DNA of 64,000 bases, from positions 3,999,938-4,063,937 of the forward strand of contig NZ_CP063397.1 of the NCBI RefSeq assembly GCF_021729845.1. Direction: 5' to 3'. This stretch comes from Rhizobium sp. SL42 (GTDB lineage: Bacteria; Pseudomonadota; Alphaproteobacteria; Rhizobiales; Rhizobiaceae). The translations under genes and the position numbers were made by a program. This document shows positions 17,137-27,828 of this stretch, in pieces (position 1 is the first letter of the stretch; every line of letters begins with the position of its first letter). Under the pieces are notes generated by a model. It saw nothing but the letters and a program-made list of their open reading frames with translations. It made no database searches and had not been told where the DNA came from.

Positions 17137-18300
17137 GTGCCCAAATTTTTGCCAGCCCTTCGGCCGGCCGGAGAACCCGTGCGCGTTATTCTGATAGATG
17201 ACAGCAAGTCTGTGCTCGCAGCGATACAAACATCGCTCCTGGGGCTGGTGGATATCCATGTCGAAGCCTTTCTCGACCCGGTGCTGGCACTGGAAGCGTG
17301 CAAGTCCACACCGTTTGACCTGGTTTTGGTCGACTACACGATGCCTCGGATGAACGGCGTCGAAGTCATTCGTCAACTGCGTGCACGCCCGTCCTATCAG
17401 CATGTACCGATTATCATGGTGACGTCGGAAACCGAGCGCAGCATCCGCATCGAAGCGATCGAAGAGGGAGCAACCGAATTTCTCCGCAAGCCTTTCGACG
17501 GCGTTGAATTGCGCGCGCGCGTCGCCAATTTGCTGACGCTGCGCCAGGCCCAGCTTGATCTGGCCGATCAGGCAAAAAGTCTGGAACGGTTGGTCAACAG
17601 CGCCACGGCAAAGCTGGCAATCCGTGAAGAGGAAATCATCTGGCGTCTGGCCCGCGCGATCGAATATCGCGATGGCTCCACCGGAGAACACGTCTCACGT
17701 GTTGCCCATATCTGCCGGCTGATCGCAGAAGCGCTTGGCTTCGACCAGGCCTATTGCCGGATGATCTATCTGGCGGCCCCGCTGCACGATGTCGGCAAGA
17801 TCGGCATCGCTGACAATATCCTGTCCAAACCGGGCCGCCTCACCGAGGCCGAAATCGCCGAAATGCGGCAGCATGTGCAGATAGGCGTCAGGATCCTGGA
17901 GAACGGCTCCTCCGACCTGGTGCGCACCGCTGAAAAGATTGCCGGCGGCCATCATGAAAAGTGGGATGGAAGCGGCTATCCGAACGGCCTTGCCGGCGAA
18001 GCAATCCCGATCGAAGCACGCATTGTCGCTGTCGCAGACGTCTTTGAGGCATTGTGCAGCGAACGTTCATACAAATCTGCCTGGGCGCCGCAACAGGCAC
18101 TTGGCTACCTCCGCACAGAAAGCGGCAAACATTTCGATCCGGCCTGCATCGCGGCATTCGAACGCCAGTGGCCGGCGATCGAGGCGCTGATGACCGGAAG
18201 CGATGACCTTGCCGAAATCCGCAGCGCAAAGACCGCGCGTTTGTCCGCAGCGAGGCCGGACGAAACTCCGGCCAAAGCAACCGCCACTCACCGAGCCTAG
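17137..18300 (+). CDS. Two-component response regulator with HD-GYP c-di-GMP phosphodiesterase domain (RpfG-like)
   Basis: A 387-residue protein. The N-terminal receiver domain has the acidic pair in VILIDDSKSV and the phospho-acceptor in LVLVDYTMPRMNG (D66). The C-terminal HD-GYP domain (about residues 170-350) has the HD dyad in APLHDVGKIGI (H217/D218) and HHEKWDGSGYPNG. HD-GYP proteins hydrolyse c-di-GMP in the cytoplasm. The start used is GTG 17137; GTG 17179, preceded by GGAG, is a good alternative. It opens the chemosensory cluster, so phosphorylation by the CheA encoded downstream is the obvious model, which would tie chemosensing to c-di-GMP level. That link is inferred. Confidence 0.9.
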   Translation: MPKFLPALRPAGEPVRVILIDDSKSVLAAIQTSLLGLVDIHVEAFLDPVLALEACKSTPFDLVLVDYTMPRMNGVEVIRQLRARPSYQHVPIIMVTSETERSIRIEAIEEGATEFLRKPFDGVELRARVANLLTLRQAQLDLADQAKSLERLVNSATAKLAIREEEIIWRLARAIEYRDGSTGEHVSRVAHICRLIAEALGFDQAYCRMIYLAAPLHDVGKIGIADNILSKPGRLTEAEIAEMRQHVQIGVRILENGSSDLVRTAEKIAGGHHEKWDGSGYPNGLAGEAIPIEARIVAVADVFEALCSERSYKSAWAPQQALGYLRTESGKHFDPACIAAFERQWPAIEALMTGSDDLAEIRSAKTARLSAARPDETPAKATATHRA

Positions 18301-18308
18301 GAAGAGAC

Positions 18309-18623
18309 ATGCCGAGCCACCCATTGACACTGCCAAGCACACTCTCGATCCGCCACGCGGCGCCCATCCGCGAACAGCTTCTGGCCGCCCTTGAAAAGCA
18401 TGACGCGGTCGAAGTCGAATTTCCCGACGGCTGCGAGGCCGATCTCAGCCTCATCCAGTTGATCGAGGCAGCGCGGCGTCATGCAGACACCCATGGCAAG
18501 CGCCTGTCACTCAAGACTGCAGCGAATGGTCGTGTGTTCGACGTTCTCGAGCGTGGCGGCTTTCTCTCGGAAATGGACCCCGCCTTTTCTCAATTTTGGT
18601 TACATCGGAAGGAAATACAATGA
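18309..18623 (+). CDS. STAS-domain protein of the chemosensory cluster
   Basis: A 104-residue protein that looks like a single STAS domain (anti-sigma-factor-antagonist fold): TLSIRHAAPIREQLLAAL, VEVEFPDGCEADLSLIQLIEAA, then a C-terminal helix region with GRVFDVLERGGFL. The residue in the usual phosphorylated-Ser loop reads CEADLSLIQ, so a serine (in LSLIQ) is present. Small STAS proteins of this kind accompany CheY and CheA in several alphaproteobacterial chemotaxis operons; their biochemical role is not established. It ends in an ATGA overlap with cheY. Confidence 0.75.
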   Translation: MPSHPLTLPSTLSIRHAAPIREQLLAALEKHDAVEVEFPDGCEADLSLIQLIEAARRHADTHGKRLSLKTAANGRVFDVLERGGFLSEMDPAFSQFWLHRKEIQ

Positions 18624-18988
18624 GTGCGAACATCCTGACCGTCGACGATTCGGCCAGCATCCGGATGACGACAAAAATCGCGCTGACCAATGCCGGCTAC
18701 AAGGTTACGGAAGCCGTGGACGGCCTTGACGGCCTGAACAAGGCCAAGAGCGCCAGCTTCGACCTTATCGTCACCGATCTGAACATGCCCAACATGAATG
18801 GTCTGGCGATGATCGAAGCGTTGCGTCAGTCCCCGGCCCACACCGGCATCCCGATCATCTTCCTCACCACCGAATCCGATGCGGACATGAAAAGCCGCGC
18901 CAAGGCAGCCGGTGCCACCGGTTGGATCACCAAGCCTTTCGACCCTGAACAGCTCGTCAAGATCGCCAGGAAAGTACTGGGCAAATGA
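18620..18988 (+). CDS. cheY: CheY-type single-domain response regulator
   Basis: A 122-residue receiver domain. It has the acidic pair in ILTVDDSASIR (D9/D10), the phospho-acceptor D53 in LIVTDLNMPNMNG, the conserved Thr in IIFLTTES, and the Lys in GWITKPFDPEQL. I chose ATG 18620, with GGAAGGA upstream, rather than the in-frame start at 18596, because the canonical N-terminus begins there and it overlaps the STAS gene stop as ATGA. It overlaps cheA by 4 bp. Its output may be a flagellar motor or another target; no motor genes are present in the window. Confidence 0.95.
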   Translation: MSANILTVDDSASIRMTTKIALTNAGYKVTEAVDGLDGLNKAKSASFDLIVTDLNMPNMNGLAMIEALRQSPAHTGIPIIFLTTESDADMKSRAKAAGATGWITKPFDPEQLVKIARKVLGK

Positions 18989-21000
18989 ACACAATGGACC
19001 CCATCCAGGTCTTCAGGACGGAAGCGGCGGAGCTCTTCGAACAGATCGAAAGCGGTCTGCTTGATCTCCTCCATGATCTGTCCAATCAGGACCAGATCGA
19101 TGCTGTCTTCCGCGGACTGCACACGTTGAAAGGCTCCGGAGCCATGTTTGGCTTCGAGGCGCTCGCCGCCTTTACGCATCACTGCGAATCCGCCTTTGAC
19201 CGCGTCCGAAAAGGTGAGGTCCAGGCAACAAGCGAACTGATTGCCGCCGTTCTCGAAGCTCAGGACCACATGAAGGCCCTGGTCGAAAAGCCGAATGGCG
19301 ATCATGACGACATGAGCCAGAAGCTTCTTGCCAAGCTGCATGCGGCAGTCGGCGGAAAGAACGGCCATGCCGCAACGTCGCAGCCGGTAGCAGCTGCAGC
19401 GGCCCCGGCCCCGCTCGCGCCGGCCAGAGCCGCGTCTACCAATTGGATCATCAAGTTCCGCCTGCCCGACAATGCTATGGCCAACGGCACCAACCCGCTT
19501 GGCCTGCTGGACGAACTGCGCGAACTCGGAGAGTGCACGATCACCGTCGATGCCAGCACGATCCCCGGCCTTGCCGAGATCGATCCGACAACCCTTTATC
19601 TCGGATGGACCATCACGCTGGAAACCGAACAGCCACATTCGGCGATCGAGGATGTGTTCATCTTCGTCATGGACGACATGCAGCTGGAAATCACAGAGAT
19701 CAAGGCGGCAGCGTCAACCGAACCGGCACCGAAGCAGGCTGAACCGCCACCGGTGGCGGAGCCCTCGGCGGAAAAGAAACAGGCTGCGACAAACACTGGC
19801 CCGGCAGACGCCAAATCCAACAAGTCGGCTGAAAACGTCCGCGTTCCGGCTGAACGGCTGGACGAACTCATGGACCGCGTTGGCGAACTGGTCATTGCCC
19901 AGTCGCGCCTGTCGCAGTTGGCCAATATCAGCGCCAACATTCAGCTGCGCTCGGTATCGGAAGATGTCGAGCGTCTGTCCGGCGAATTGCGCGACACGAT
20001 GATGGTCTTGCGCATGGTCCCGGTCGGCAGCCTGTTTGGCCGCTTCCGCCGGCTGGTTCACGACCTTGCCCGCGAAACCGGCAAGACAATCGAGCTGGAG
20101 ACGGAAGGCGAAACGACCGAGGTCGACAAGACCGTCATCGAACGACTGGCCGACCCGCTGGTTCATCTGGTTCGCAATTCCTGCGACCACGGCCTTGAAC
20201 CGCCGGACGAACGCCGCGCCGCCGGCAAGTCGCCGCAAGGCCGCATCCAGCTCTCGGCTCGCCAGCAGGCCGGCGAGGTCATCATCACCATCAAGGACGA
20301 CGGTCGCGGGATCAATCGTGACCGCGTGCGCGCCAAGGCGGAAGCCTCGGGCCTGATCCAGCCGAACGCGGTCCTTTCGGACCAGGAACTGCTCCAGCTG
20401 ATCTTCCAGCCGGGGTTTTCGACAGCGCAGGAAGTCACCAACCTTTCCGGTCGTGGCGTCGGCATGGACGTCGTCAAGCGTACGATCGATACGCTGCGCG
20501 GCACCATCAATGTTGTCAGCCACCCTGGTGAAGGATCGGAAGTCTCACTGTCGATCCCGCTGACGCTTGCCATCATCGATGGTCTGCTGGTTCGCGTCGG
20601 CAATGGCCGTTATGTCATTCCGCTCTCCGCCGTCGAGGAATGCCTCGAACTTTCCGTCGAAGACGACATGCGCTCACGTGGCCGCAGCTTCATATCGCTG
20701 CGTGACAGCCTGGTTCCATACCTTCGCCTGCGCGAATTGTTCCGCACCGGCAGCAAACCCGACCCCTTCCAGAAGGTCGTGGTCATCTCGACGGGTTCCG
20801 AACGCGTCGGTCTCGTCGTCGACCAGATCATAGGCGACCACCAGACCGTCATCAAGGCCATGTCCAAACTGCATCACGACGTTGCGACCTTCTCAGGCGC
20901 CACGATCCTGGGTGACGGCGACGTGGCTCTCATCCTCGACGTGGGACACCTCGTCTTGGAAGGCCAGAAACAGGAGGCGCATTTGCGCGCAGCAGGATGA
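18985..21000 (+). CDS. cheA: Chemotaxis histidine kinase CheA
   Basis: A 671-residue hybrid-free CheA. The Hpt/P1 domain carries the phosphorylated His in FRGLHTLKGSG (H46). An Ala/Pro-rich linker leads to a P2-like domain (NWIIKFRLPDNAMANGTNP, about residues 152-235). P3 dimerisation begins with VPAERLDELMDRVGELV. The P4 ATPase has N-box HLVRNSCDHGLE, G1 DDGRGI and G2 GRGVGMDV. P5 is CheW-like (about 530-671). The P2-like domain resembles that of CheA proteins from non-flagellar systems; this is a by-eye impression. It overlaps cheY and cheW by 4 bp on either side. Confidence 0.96.
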   Translation: MNTMDPIQVFRTEAAELFEQIESGLLDLLHDLSNQDQIDAVFRGLHTLKGSGAMFGFEALAAFTHHCESAFDRVRKGEVQATSELIAAVLEAQDHMKALVEKPNGDHDDMSQKLLAKLHAAVGGKNGHAATSQPVAAAAAPAPLAPARAASTNWIIKFRLPDNAMANGTNPLGLLDELRELGECTITVDASTIPGLAEIDPTTLYLGWTITLETEQPHSAIEDVFIFVMDDMQLEITEIKAAASTEPAPKQAEPPPVAEPSAEKKQAATNTGPADAKSNKSAENVRVPAERLDELMDRVGELVIAQSRLSQLANISANIQLRSVSEDVERLSGELRDTMMVLRMVPVGSLFGRFRRLVHDLARETGKTIELETEGETTEVDKTVIERLADPLVHLVRNSCDHGLEPPDERRAAGKSPQGRIQLSARQQAGEVIITIKDDGRGINRDRVRAKAEASGLIQPNAVLSDQELLQLIFQPGFSTAQEVTNLSGRGVGMDVVKRTIDTLRGTINVVSHPGEGSEVSLSIPLTLAIIDGLLVRVGNGRYVIPLSAVEECLELSVEDDMRSRGRSFISLRDSLVPYLRLRELFRTGSKPDPFQKVVVISTGSERVGLVVDQIIGDHQTVIKAMSKLHHDVATFSGATILGDGDVALILDVGHLVLEGQKQEAHLRAAG

Positions 21001-21512
21001 GCGAAGCAGCACGTAAGATACCCGATCATCTCTGGGGCGTCAGCGAGGAACTCGAAGTTCTGACCTTCGACATCGCCGGTGAAATGTTCGCGCTTGAGGC
21101 GGTCATGGTGCAGGAAATCCTCGACCTCCTGCCCGAAACGACGGTTCCCGGTGCAAAGCCCTTCGTCGGCAGCGTCATCAACTTCCGTGGCAAGGTCATT
21201 CCGCTTGCCGACATCCGCCTTGCCTTCGGCATGGAGGCGACAAAGCCGACGATCGACAGCCGCATCATCGTGATCGAGCTGGATGTCGATGGCGAACCGA
21301 CGCTGACCGGCATCCGCACCGACAAAGTGCATGAAGTCACGTCCCTGATGAAGACTGCCAGCGAACCGCCACCCAGCATCGGCATGCGCTGGCGTTCCGA
21401 CTTCATCGACTGCCTCGTCCGCCGTGGCGGCGAATTCATCATTCTTCCCAACCTTCAAACGATCTTCTCCGTCGGCCATGAGCGCCATGCGGCGGACCCG
21501 TCGAAGAACTAG
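20997..21512 (+). CDS. cheW: CheW coupling protein (first copy)
   Basis: A 171-residue CheW domain protein linking receptors to CheA. Visible are LTFDIAGEMFALEAVMVQEI, VGSVINFRGKVIPLADIR (the conserved NxRGxxxP motif) and the C-terminal SDFIDCLVRRGGEFIILPNL. It is translationally coupled to cheA through an ATGA overlap. Two further CheW genes are in the window (25220-25720 and 48649-49125), so different copies may serve different receptor sets. Confidence 0.94.
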   Translation: MSEAARKIPDHLWGVSEELEVLTFDIAGEMFALEAVMVQEILDLLPETTVPGAKPFVGSVINFRGKVIPLADIRLAFGMEATKPTIDSRIIVIELDVDGEPTLTGIRTDKVHEVTSLMKTASEPPPSIGMRWRSDFIDCLVRRGGEFIILPNLQTIFSVGHERHAADPSKN

Positions 21513-21533
21513 TCGCAGCAAAGGAAAAACCAC

Positions 21534-23234
21534 ATGCGCGCCTCGATTAAACTCAAGCTGACAGTCGCCTTCGGCTTTGTCATCATCATGCTCATGGCCA
21601 CCGCGACCATTGCCATCATGAGCCTCAGCGATCTGAACACCACGCTCGAAAATGTCGTGAAAGGCCCGGCCACCCGGTTGCGGCTTGCCCAGGAACTCAA
21701 CATCACCCAGCTGCAGCAGCTGCGCCAGCAGAAGAACATGCTGCTCGCGACCGAAATTGCCAGCATGCGGGACTATTCTGCCAAGATTAACCAGCAGCGT
21801 CAGGATTTCGACAAGGCCTTCGACAGCGTCATGCTGCTGGCCACGGAGCAGGGAAAGGTCCTCTGGGGCAAGCTGGATGGCATGGCCACCGAATATCGCG
21901 AACAGGATGACCGCATCCAGGCCCTGATGATGGCTGGCGACCGCGATGGCGCCCTGCGCATTTCGACAAACGAAAATCGTGCGACAGTCGGCGAAATCGA
22001 CGAGTTGCTTGATGAAGTCGTCAAGCTGGAAACCAGCCGACTGGCAGAAGCCAACGAGACGGCCGGTGCTGACTATGTCCAGACGCGCAATGTCATGCTC
22101 GCGGTTGCCGGCGCCGCCCTGCTGATCGCCCTGGCGGCCGCAGTCTGGATCGCACTGTCCATCAATCGCGGTCTGCGCAACGCAGTCAGCTCGGTCCAGA
22201 GTGTTGCTGACGGCGATCTGACCAAGCTGGCCGTGGTCAAGTCCAACGACGAAATCGGCGACCTGCTGACTTACGTCAACGCCATGATCGAACGTCTGCG
22301 CGGCGTGGTCGGCGATGCCCTTTCGGCATCATCGAACGTCTCGTCCGGTAGCCAGGAACTGTCGGCAAGCTCGGAACAGCTGTCGCAGGGTGCAACCGAA
22401 CAGGCTGCGGCTGCCGAAGAGGCCTCTGCCTCGATGGAAGAAATGGCCGCCAACATCAAGCAGAACGCCGACAACGCTGCCCAGACCGAAAAGATCGCCC
22501 GCCAGTCGGCCAAGGACGCAGAAGCGTCCGGCGACGCCGTGACCCGCGCCGTCGGTGCCATGCGCACGATTGCCGAGAAGATCTCGATCGTCCAGGAAAT
22601 CGCCCGTCAGACAGACCTTCTCGCACTGAACGCAGCCGTGGAAGCAGCGCGCGCCGGTGAACACGGCAAGGGCTTTGCGGTTGTTGCATCGGAAGTCCGC
22701 AAGCTGGCGGAACGTTCGCAGTCGGCAGCGGCCGAAATCGGCGCTATGTCGAGCGACACCGTAAAGGCAGCCCAGGAAGCCGGCGAAATGCTCGGCCGCC
22801 TGGTTCCGGATATCCGCAAGACCGCCGAGCTGGTCTCGGAAATCTCGGCAGCCTGCCGCGAACAGGACATCGGCGCCTCGCAGATCAATGAAGCAATCCA
22901 GCAGCTTGACCAGGTCACCCAGCAGAACGCTTCGGCCTCCGAACAGATGGCCGCGACCTCCGAAGAGCTGGCAGCCCAGTCCGAGGAACTGCAGACCTCG
23001 ATCGCCTTCTTCCGGGTTGACCGGTCTGGCGAACGGGCTCCTGTCGCCATCCGTAAACCGGCAGCCCGCCCGGCGGCTCCAGTTGCCCGTCCGGCAGCGG
23101 CCGCAGCGGTTCGCAAGCCCGCCCACGGTGACAACAGCATCACCGGCCAGCAGGCCCGCGCCAACGGCTTTGCCCTCGACCTGTCGATGGGCGGCCCGGA
23201 CGCAGACGACGCGCATTTCAAGCAGAGCGCCTGA
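21534..23234 (+). CDS. Methyl-accepting chemotaxis protein with periplasmic four-helix-bundle-like sensor
   Basis: A 566-residue transmembrane chemoreceptor. TM1 is about residues 10-32, a periplasmic region of about 150 residues (probably 4HB_MCP type) follows, and TM2 is about 186-209 ([20 protein letters not shown]). A HAMP domain follows, then the signalling hairpin whose tip reads [20 protein letters not shown] (about 355). The C-terminus is not the NWETF CheR-tethering pentapeptide; it ends in a conserved tail ([17 protein letters not shown]) shared with the next receptor. The cytoplasmic half is nearly identical in DNA to that of the next receptor. The ligand is unknown. Confidence 0.94.
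   Translation: MRASIKLKLTVAFGFVIIMLMATATIAIMSLSDLNTTLENVVKGPATRLRLAQELNITQLQQLRQQKNMLLATEIASMRDYSAKINQQRQDFDKAFDSVMLLATEQGKVLWGKLDGMATEYREQDDRIQALMMAGDRDGALRISTNENRATVGEIDELLDEVVKLETSRLAEANETAGADYVQTRNVMLAVAGAALLIALAAAVWIALSINRGLRNAVSSVQSVADGDLTKLAVVKSNDEIGDLLTYVNAMIERLRGVVGDALSASSNVSSGSQELSASSEQLSQGATEQAAAAEEASASMEEMAANIKQNADNAAQTEKIARQSAKDAEASGDAVTRAVGAMRTIAEKISIVQEIARQTDLLALNAAVEAARAGEHGKGFAVVASEVRKLAERSQSAAAEIGAMSSDTVKAAQEAGEMLGRLVPDIRKTAELVSEISAACREQDIGASQINEAIQQLDQVTQQNASASEQMAATSEELAAQSEELQTSIAFFRVDRSGERAPVAIRKPAARPAAPVARPAAAAAVRKPAHGDNSITGQQARANGFALDLSMGGPDADDAHFKQSA
22347..23017 (+). repeat. Near-identical receptor signalling-domain repeat, copy 1
   Basis: This 671-bp stretch, encoding the cytoplasmic signalling domain of the first receptor, is repeated at 24345-25015 at a constant offset of 1998 bp with few differences. 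Between about 22562 and 22743 I count one mismatch over about 180 bp. The sensor halves are far more divergent, so a recent tandem duplication with gene conversion of the signalling part is likely. Confidence 0.8.
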
Positions 23235-23405
23235 AGCATCCCCGCGAAGCCATAATGGCTCCGCCAACGGCCGGCATTTCGGTGCCGGCTATAGACAACT
23301 CTGACGGCCACAGCCGGCGACGTGAATCATTCGCAGATGTCGCGCAGACCGATATCGTATTCAATCAAGGGGCATCAGCCCCGAAACGCGCCAGGACTCT
23401 TTCCC

Positions 23406-25223
23406 ATGCGAATGACCATCAAGCTTAAACTCAGTCTCGTCTTCGCGACGATCATCCTCCTCGCCGGCGTCATGTCCGGGCTTGCCATCTACAATCTGTC
23501 CTCGCTGAATTCCGCAATCAGCCAGATGGTTAGCGAGCCAATTGCCGACATGAACAACGTCTCGAAGGTCAGTGATCTGTTCAATGGCATGGTTCGTGCC
23601 GAAAAGAATTCCATTCTCAACACCAATGCCACCGAAATCGCGGACTTCGTGAAATCGCTCAAGTCCCGCCAGCAACAGCTGATCCCAGCAATCGACAAGC
23701 TCGACCTGTCCGCTGATCAGCAGGTCCGCAAGAAGGCAGCAGAGCTACGCGCGATTGTTGAGGAATATATGCCACTGCAGGAAAAGATGGCTGACCTGGC
23801 GACCACGAACACCACCGAATCCAACCTGCAGGCTGCCGCAATCTCGATGGGCACTGGCCGCGACTTGATGAACAAGGCCATCACAGTCATCGACGAGATG
23901 ATCGTTTCGGCGACAGCCAGTGTCGCCCAGACCGACGCCGAGACCAATGACCAGTATGCGCAGTCGCGTTTGATTCTCATTTCCGCAACCACCCTGTTGA
24001 TCGTGATCTCGGTCGCAGCAGCCATCTGGATCTCGCTCTACATCTCCAAGGCGCTGCGCAAGGCAGGCACCTTGGCCGATGCCGTCGCAATCGGTGATCT
24101 CGATCAGGAGATCGACCACAAGGCCAACGACGAAATCAAGGATCTGGTCGATTCCATGCAGCGCATGACCGGCAACCTCCGCGAGACCGCGCGCATCGCC
24201 GACCTGATCGCCAATGGCGACCTGGTCGTCACGCCTAAGCCACTGTCCGACAAGGATACGCTCGGCCTCTCGCTGGAAAGCATGGTTGAACGCCTGCGTG
24301 GCGTGGTCGCCGATGCGCTTTCGGCAGCGGCCAATGTCTCTTCCGGTAGCCAGGAACTGTCGGCAAGCTCGGAACAGCTGTCGCAGGGTGCGACCGAACA
24401 GGCGGCATCCGCCGAAGAGGCCTCCGCCTCGATGGAAGAAATGGCCGCCAACATCAAGCAGAACGCAGACAATGCCGCCCAGACCGAAAAGATCGCACGC
24501 CAGTCGGCCAAGGATGCCGAGGCATCCGGCGACGCCGTCAACCGCGCCGTGGGTGCGATGCGCACGATTGCCGAGAAGATCTCGATCGTCCAGGAAATCG
24601 CCCGTCAGACAGACCTTCTCGCACTGAACGCTGCCGTGGAAGCAGCGCGCGCCGGTGAACACGGCAAGGGCTTTGCGGTTGTTGCATCGGAAGTCCGCAA
24701 GCTGGCGGAACGTTCGCAGTCGGCAGCGGCCGAAATCGGCTCGATGTCCGGTGAAACGGTCAAGGCAGCCCAGGAAGCCGGCGAAATGCTCGGCCGCCTG
24801 GTTCCGGATATCCGCAAGACCGCCGAGCTGGTCTCTGAAATCTCGGCCGCCTGCCGCGAACAAGACGTCGGGGCATCGCAGATCAATGAGGCGATCCAGC
24901 AGCTTGACAAGGTCACCCAGCAGAACGCCTCGGCCTCCGAACAGATGGCCGCGACCTCCGAAGAACTGGCTGCCCAGTCCGAGGAACTGCAGACCTCGAT
25001 CGCATTCTTCCGGGTCGAACGTAACGCCCGCGAAAATGCGGCCGCAAAGATTGTCGCCAGGCCCGCAGCAACGCAGAACCGCCCCGCCGCCGCGCCGCAG
25101 CGAAAGGCGTCAGCAACCGACCACTCAATCGCCAGCCAGCAGGCGCGCGCAAAGGGATTTGCCCTCGATCTGTCGATGGGTGGACCTGACGCACACGACG
25201 CCGATTTCCGGGAAAGCGCATGA
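23406..25223 (+). CDS. Methyl-accepting chemotaxis protein with double HAMP region
   Basis: A 605-residue transmembrane chemoreceptor. TM1 is about residues 9-31, a four-helix-bundle-like periplasmic domain follows, and TM2 is about 188-213 ([20 protein letters not shown]). HAMP follows (about 214-266), and the next segment ([17 protein letters not shown]) looks like a second HAMP repeat absent from the neighbouring receptor. The signalling tip [20 protein letters not shown] lies at about 393. The tail [17 protein letters not shown] matches that of the first receptor. The frame is open from 23322, but ATG 23406 ([13 protein letters not shown]) starts exactly before TM1. It overlaps the next cheW by 4 bp. 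Confidence 0.93.
   Translation: MRMTIKLKLSLVFATIILLAGVMSGLAIYNLSSLNSAISQMVSEPIADMNNVSKVSDLFNGMVRAEKNSILNTNATEIADFVKSLKSRQQQLIPAIDKLDLSADQQVRKKAAELRAIVEEYMPLQEKMADLATTNTTESNLQAAAISMGTGRDLMNKAITVIDEMIVSATASVAQTDAETNDQYAQSRLILISATTLLIVISVAAAIWISLYISKALRKAGTLADAVAIGDLDQEIDHKANDEIKDLVDSMQRMTGNLRETARIADLIANGDLVVTPKPLSDKDTLGLSLESMVERLRGVVADALSAAANVSSGSQELSASSEQLSQGATEQAASAEEASASMEEMAANIKQNADNAAQTEKIARQSAKDAEASGDAVNRAVGAMRTIAEKISIVQEIARQTDLLALNAAVEAARAGEHGKGFAVVASEVRKLAERSQSAAAEIGSMSGETVKAAQEAGEMLGRLVPDIRKTAELVSEISAACREQDVGASQINEAIQQLDKVTQQNASASEQMAATSEELAAQSEELQTSIAFFRVERNARENAAAKIVARPAATQNRPAAAPQRKASATDHSIASQQARAKGFALDLSMGGPDAHDADFRESA
24345..25015 (+). repeat. Near-identical receptor signalling-domain repeat, copy 2
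   Basis: Second copy of the repeat at 22347-23017, in the same orientation inside the second receptor gene. Differences are scattered and mostly at third codon positions, except for a tract of more than 180 bp with one mismatch, which suggests recent gene conversion. It is a possible site of recombination between the two receptors. Confidence 0.8.
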
Positions 25224-25720
25224 TCATGAGCTCAGCCTCGTCTGAATCCCAGTTCGTCACATTCAGCCTCGGCGAGGAGATCTTCGCCGTTCCCGTCACC
25301 GTGGTCCGGGAAATCCTGGACCACGAGGATCCGTTCAAGATCCCGCATGGTCCGGACTACCTGCTCGGGCTGCGCGACGTGCGTGGCCAGGGTGTGCCGG
25401 TCATCGACCTCAGGGTCCGGCTTGGAATGTCGAGGACGATCCGCACCAATGATACCCGCATCCTCGTCCTGGACATTCCGATCGAGGGCAAGACGCTGGC
25501 AATCGGCCTGGTCGCGGACAAGGTCTACGAGGTCACGCCGTTTCGGCGTGACCAGATCGAAGCGGCCCCGGATATCGGTGTACGCTGGGGATCCGACTAC
25601 ATCGCCGGCGTTGTCCGGCGCGAGGCGGATTTCGTCGTGATCATCGACCTGGCGCGGCTGTTTTCACATTCCGACGTGAATGTGCTGGGCAGCAGTGAAA
25701 AACAAGTGGCCTTTGGCTAA
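25220..25720 (+). CDS. cheW: CheW coupling protein (second copy)
   Basis: A 166-residue CheW domain: [20 protein letters not shown], the ligand-proximal loop [20 protein letters not shown], and a C-terminal [20 protein letters not shown]. The usual NxRG motif is varied to DVRG. The ATG at 25220 overlaps the receptor stop codon (ATGA), and a second ATG two codons later is also possible. With the copy at 20997-21512 it gives this cluster two coupling proteins for two receptors. Confidence 0.92.
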   Translation: MIMSSASSESQFVTFSLGEEIFAVPVTVVREILDHEDPFKIPHGPDYLLGLRDVRGQGVPVIDLRVRLGMSRTIRTNDTRILVLDIPIEGKTLAIGLVADKVYEVTPFRRDQIEAAPDIGVRWGSDYIAGVVRREADFVVIIDLARLFSHSDVNVLGSSEKQVAFG

Positions 25721-25731
25721 GGAGTGACTCG

Positions 25732-26583
25732 GTGAATGCAGGCGTAGCCCAGGTACGGGGCGAGGACACGCTGGGTCCTCGCAATTATCAGTTATTGGCG
25801 AAGTTCATCTATGACTATAGCGGCATCAAGATGCCTCCGAACAAGGTCACGATGCTCGAGGGACGGCTGCGCAGGCGGCTGCGCGCCACCGGCCTTGCCA
25901 CTTTCAACGACTATTGCGACTTCCTCTTCAAGCACGGCGGCTTGCAGAACGAGAGCATATATCTGATCGATGCAGTCACCACCAACAAGACTGATTTCTT
26001 TCGCGAACCCAACCACTTCAACTATCTGGAACAAGTGGTTCTGCCGGAGCTAAAAGACCGCGGCATCCGCCGCCTGCGCGCTTGGAGCGCAGCCTGCTCC
26101 ACCGGTGCCGAACCTTATACGATGGCCATGGTGATGGCGGAAGCGGCCCAGGCAAACAGTGGCAGCGACTTCAACATCCTGGCAACGGACCTGTCCACGG
26201 ATGTACTGAAGACGGCCAAGGCCGGGATTTATCCGGTGGAGCAACTGGATCCGGTCCCGCCACACATGATGGCGAAATACGTGATGCAGCCCAAGGACAA
26301 AAAGCGGACAAACGTCAGGATAACACCTGCATTGCGGTCAAAAATAGGCTTTGGCCGGTTGAACTTCATGGACAAGACCTACCCCGTCGGCGATCCGTTC
26401 CACATGATCTTCTGCCGCAACGTGCTGATCTACTTTGACAAGAAGACCCAGGAGCACGTCCTGTCGCAACTCTGCGCCAATCTCGTTCAGGATGGCTATC
26501 TCTTCATTGGCCACTCGGAATCCGTGACCGGCCTGGATCTTCCTGTCCGCCAAGTGGCGAACACGATCTTCAAAAGGATCTGA
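25732..26583 (+). CDS. cheR: Chemotaxis protein methyltransferase CheR
   Basis: A 283-residue SAM-dependent methyltransferase that methylates receptor glutamates. The N-terminal helical domain includes [20 protein letters not shown], and the catalytic domain includes [19 protein letters not shown] (SAM-binding GxxxGxEPY) and [15 protein letters not shown]. The start is a GTG at 25732 with GGAG seven bases before it. No NWETF pentapeptide is present on the two nearby receptors, so CheR probably acts without tethering there. It is followed by cheB after 7 bp. Confidence 0.95.
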   Translation: MNAGVAQVRGEDTLGPRNYQLLAKFIYDYSGIKMPPNKVTMLEGRLRRRLRATGLATFNDYCDFLFKHGGLQNESIYLIDAVTTNKTDFFREPNHFNYLEQVVLPELKDRGIRRLRAWSAACSTGAEPYTMAMVMAEAAQANSGSDFNILATDLSTDVLKTAKAGIYPVEQLDPVPPHMMAKYVMQPKDKKRTNVRITPALRSKIGFGRLNFMDKTYPVGDPFHMIFCRNVLIYFDKKTQEHVLSQLCANLVQDGYLFIGHSESVTGLDLPVRQVANTIFKRI

Positions 26584-26590
26584 AGACCTC

Positions 26591-27676
26591 ATGAGCAACA
26601 AGATCCGCGTCCTGATCATTGATGACTCCGCCTCGGTGCGCCAGACACTGACTGCAGTTCTGCAGTCGGACCCCGCCATCGAGGTGATCGGCGCGGCTTC
26701 GGATCCGTTCATAGCGGCCAAGCGCATTCAAGAGGAAATACCGGACGTTATCACCCTGGATGTCGAGATGCCGCGAATGGATGGCATCACCTTCCTGCGC
26801 AAGCTGATGTCGCAGCGGCCGATCCCGGTGGTGATGTGCTCCTCCCTGACGGAATCGGGCTCCGAAACCCTGCTGCAGGCCCTCGAAGCCGGCGCCGTGG
26901 ATGTCATCCTGAAACCGAAGATCGGGGCGGCCGACTATCTCGCCGAGCAGGCGCTTCGGATCTGCGACGTGGTGAAAAGTGCAGCCCAGGCGAGGCTCGG
27001 GTCGACGAGGCGCATGCGCTCGGGAGCAGCCGGCGGCCCGACGGCCAAACTGACTGCAGACGCCGTCCTGCCGCCGCCGACCGGCAAGGCCATGGCCCGC
27101 ACCACCGAAATGGTGGTCTGCGTTGGCGCATCGACCGGCGGCACCGAAGCCCTGCGCGAAATGCTGGAGCGACTGCCCGCCAACGCGCCTGGAATCGTCA
27201 TCGTCCAGCACATGCCGGAACGTTTCACCGCAGCCTTCGCCAAGCGGCTGAACAGCCTCTGCGAGGTCGAGGTAAAGGAGGCAGTCGACGGTGACCCGGT
27301 CCTGCGCGGCCACGTCCTGATTGCACCCGGCGACAAGCATATCCTCCTCGAGCGGCAAGGCGCCCGCTACCACGTGTCTGTGCGCACCGGCCCGCTTGTC
27401 TCGCGCCACCGCCCGTCGGTGGATGTCCTCTTCCGTTCGGCGGCACGGGCTGCGGGCTCCAATGCCATGGGCGTCATCATGACCGGCATGGGTGACGATG
27501 GCGCACGCGGCATGGAGGAGATGCACCAGGCCGGCGCCTTTACCCTCGCTCAGGATGAGGCGAGTTCCGTCGTCTTCGGCATGCCGAAGGAAGCGATCGC
27601 GCGTGGCGGCGTCGACAAGATTGTCTCTCTCGATCTCATCGCAAGAGAAATCCTGAGTGCCGACAAGCACCGGTAG
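26591..27676 (+). CDS. cheB: Protein-glutamate methylesterase/glutaminase CheB
   Basis: A 361-residue two-domain protein. The receiver has D11/D12 and phospho-acceptor D57 ([13 protein letters not shown]). The C-terminal methylesterase contains the catalytic triad regions: Ser in [17 protein letters not shown], His in [16 protein letters not shown], and Asp in [12 protein letters not shown]. It demethylates and deamidates receptors in the cytoplasm. Together with CheR it makes this an adaptation-competent chemosensory system. No cheD or cheZ is seen nearby. Confidence 0.96.
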   Translation: MSNKIRVLIIDDSASVRQTLTAVLQSDPAIEVIGAASDPFIAAKRIQEEIPDVITLDVEMPRMDGITFLRKLMSQRPIPVVMCSSLTESGSETLLQALEAGAVDVILKPKIGAADYLAEQALRICDVVKSAAQARLGSTRRMRSGAAGGPTAKLTADAVLPPPTGKAMARTTEMVVCVGASTGGTEALREMLERLPANAPGIVIVQHMPERFTAAFAKRLNSLCEVEVKEAVDGDPVLRGHVLIAPGDKHILLERQGARYHVSVRTGPLVSRHRPSVDVLFRSAARAAGSNAMGVIMTGMGDDGARGMEEMHQAGAFTLAQDEASSVVFGMPKEAIARGGVDKIVSLDLIAREILSADKHR

Positions 27677-27828
27677 TCAGCGGATTTTCCCGATATTTCA
27701 GACACCTCTGCAAGCTTGCCTACGCAACTTTACCTCTTTGTTAACCATGTTTGGCAAGAGTGAAGACTGCACGATGGTTGTGCCCTGGAGAGCGATTCCG
27801 GCTCACGCGTCTAGACGAGGAGCAGACC

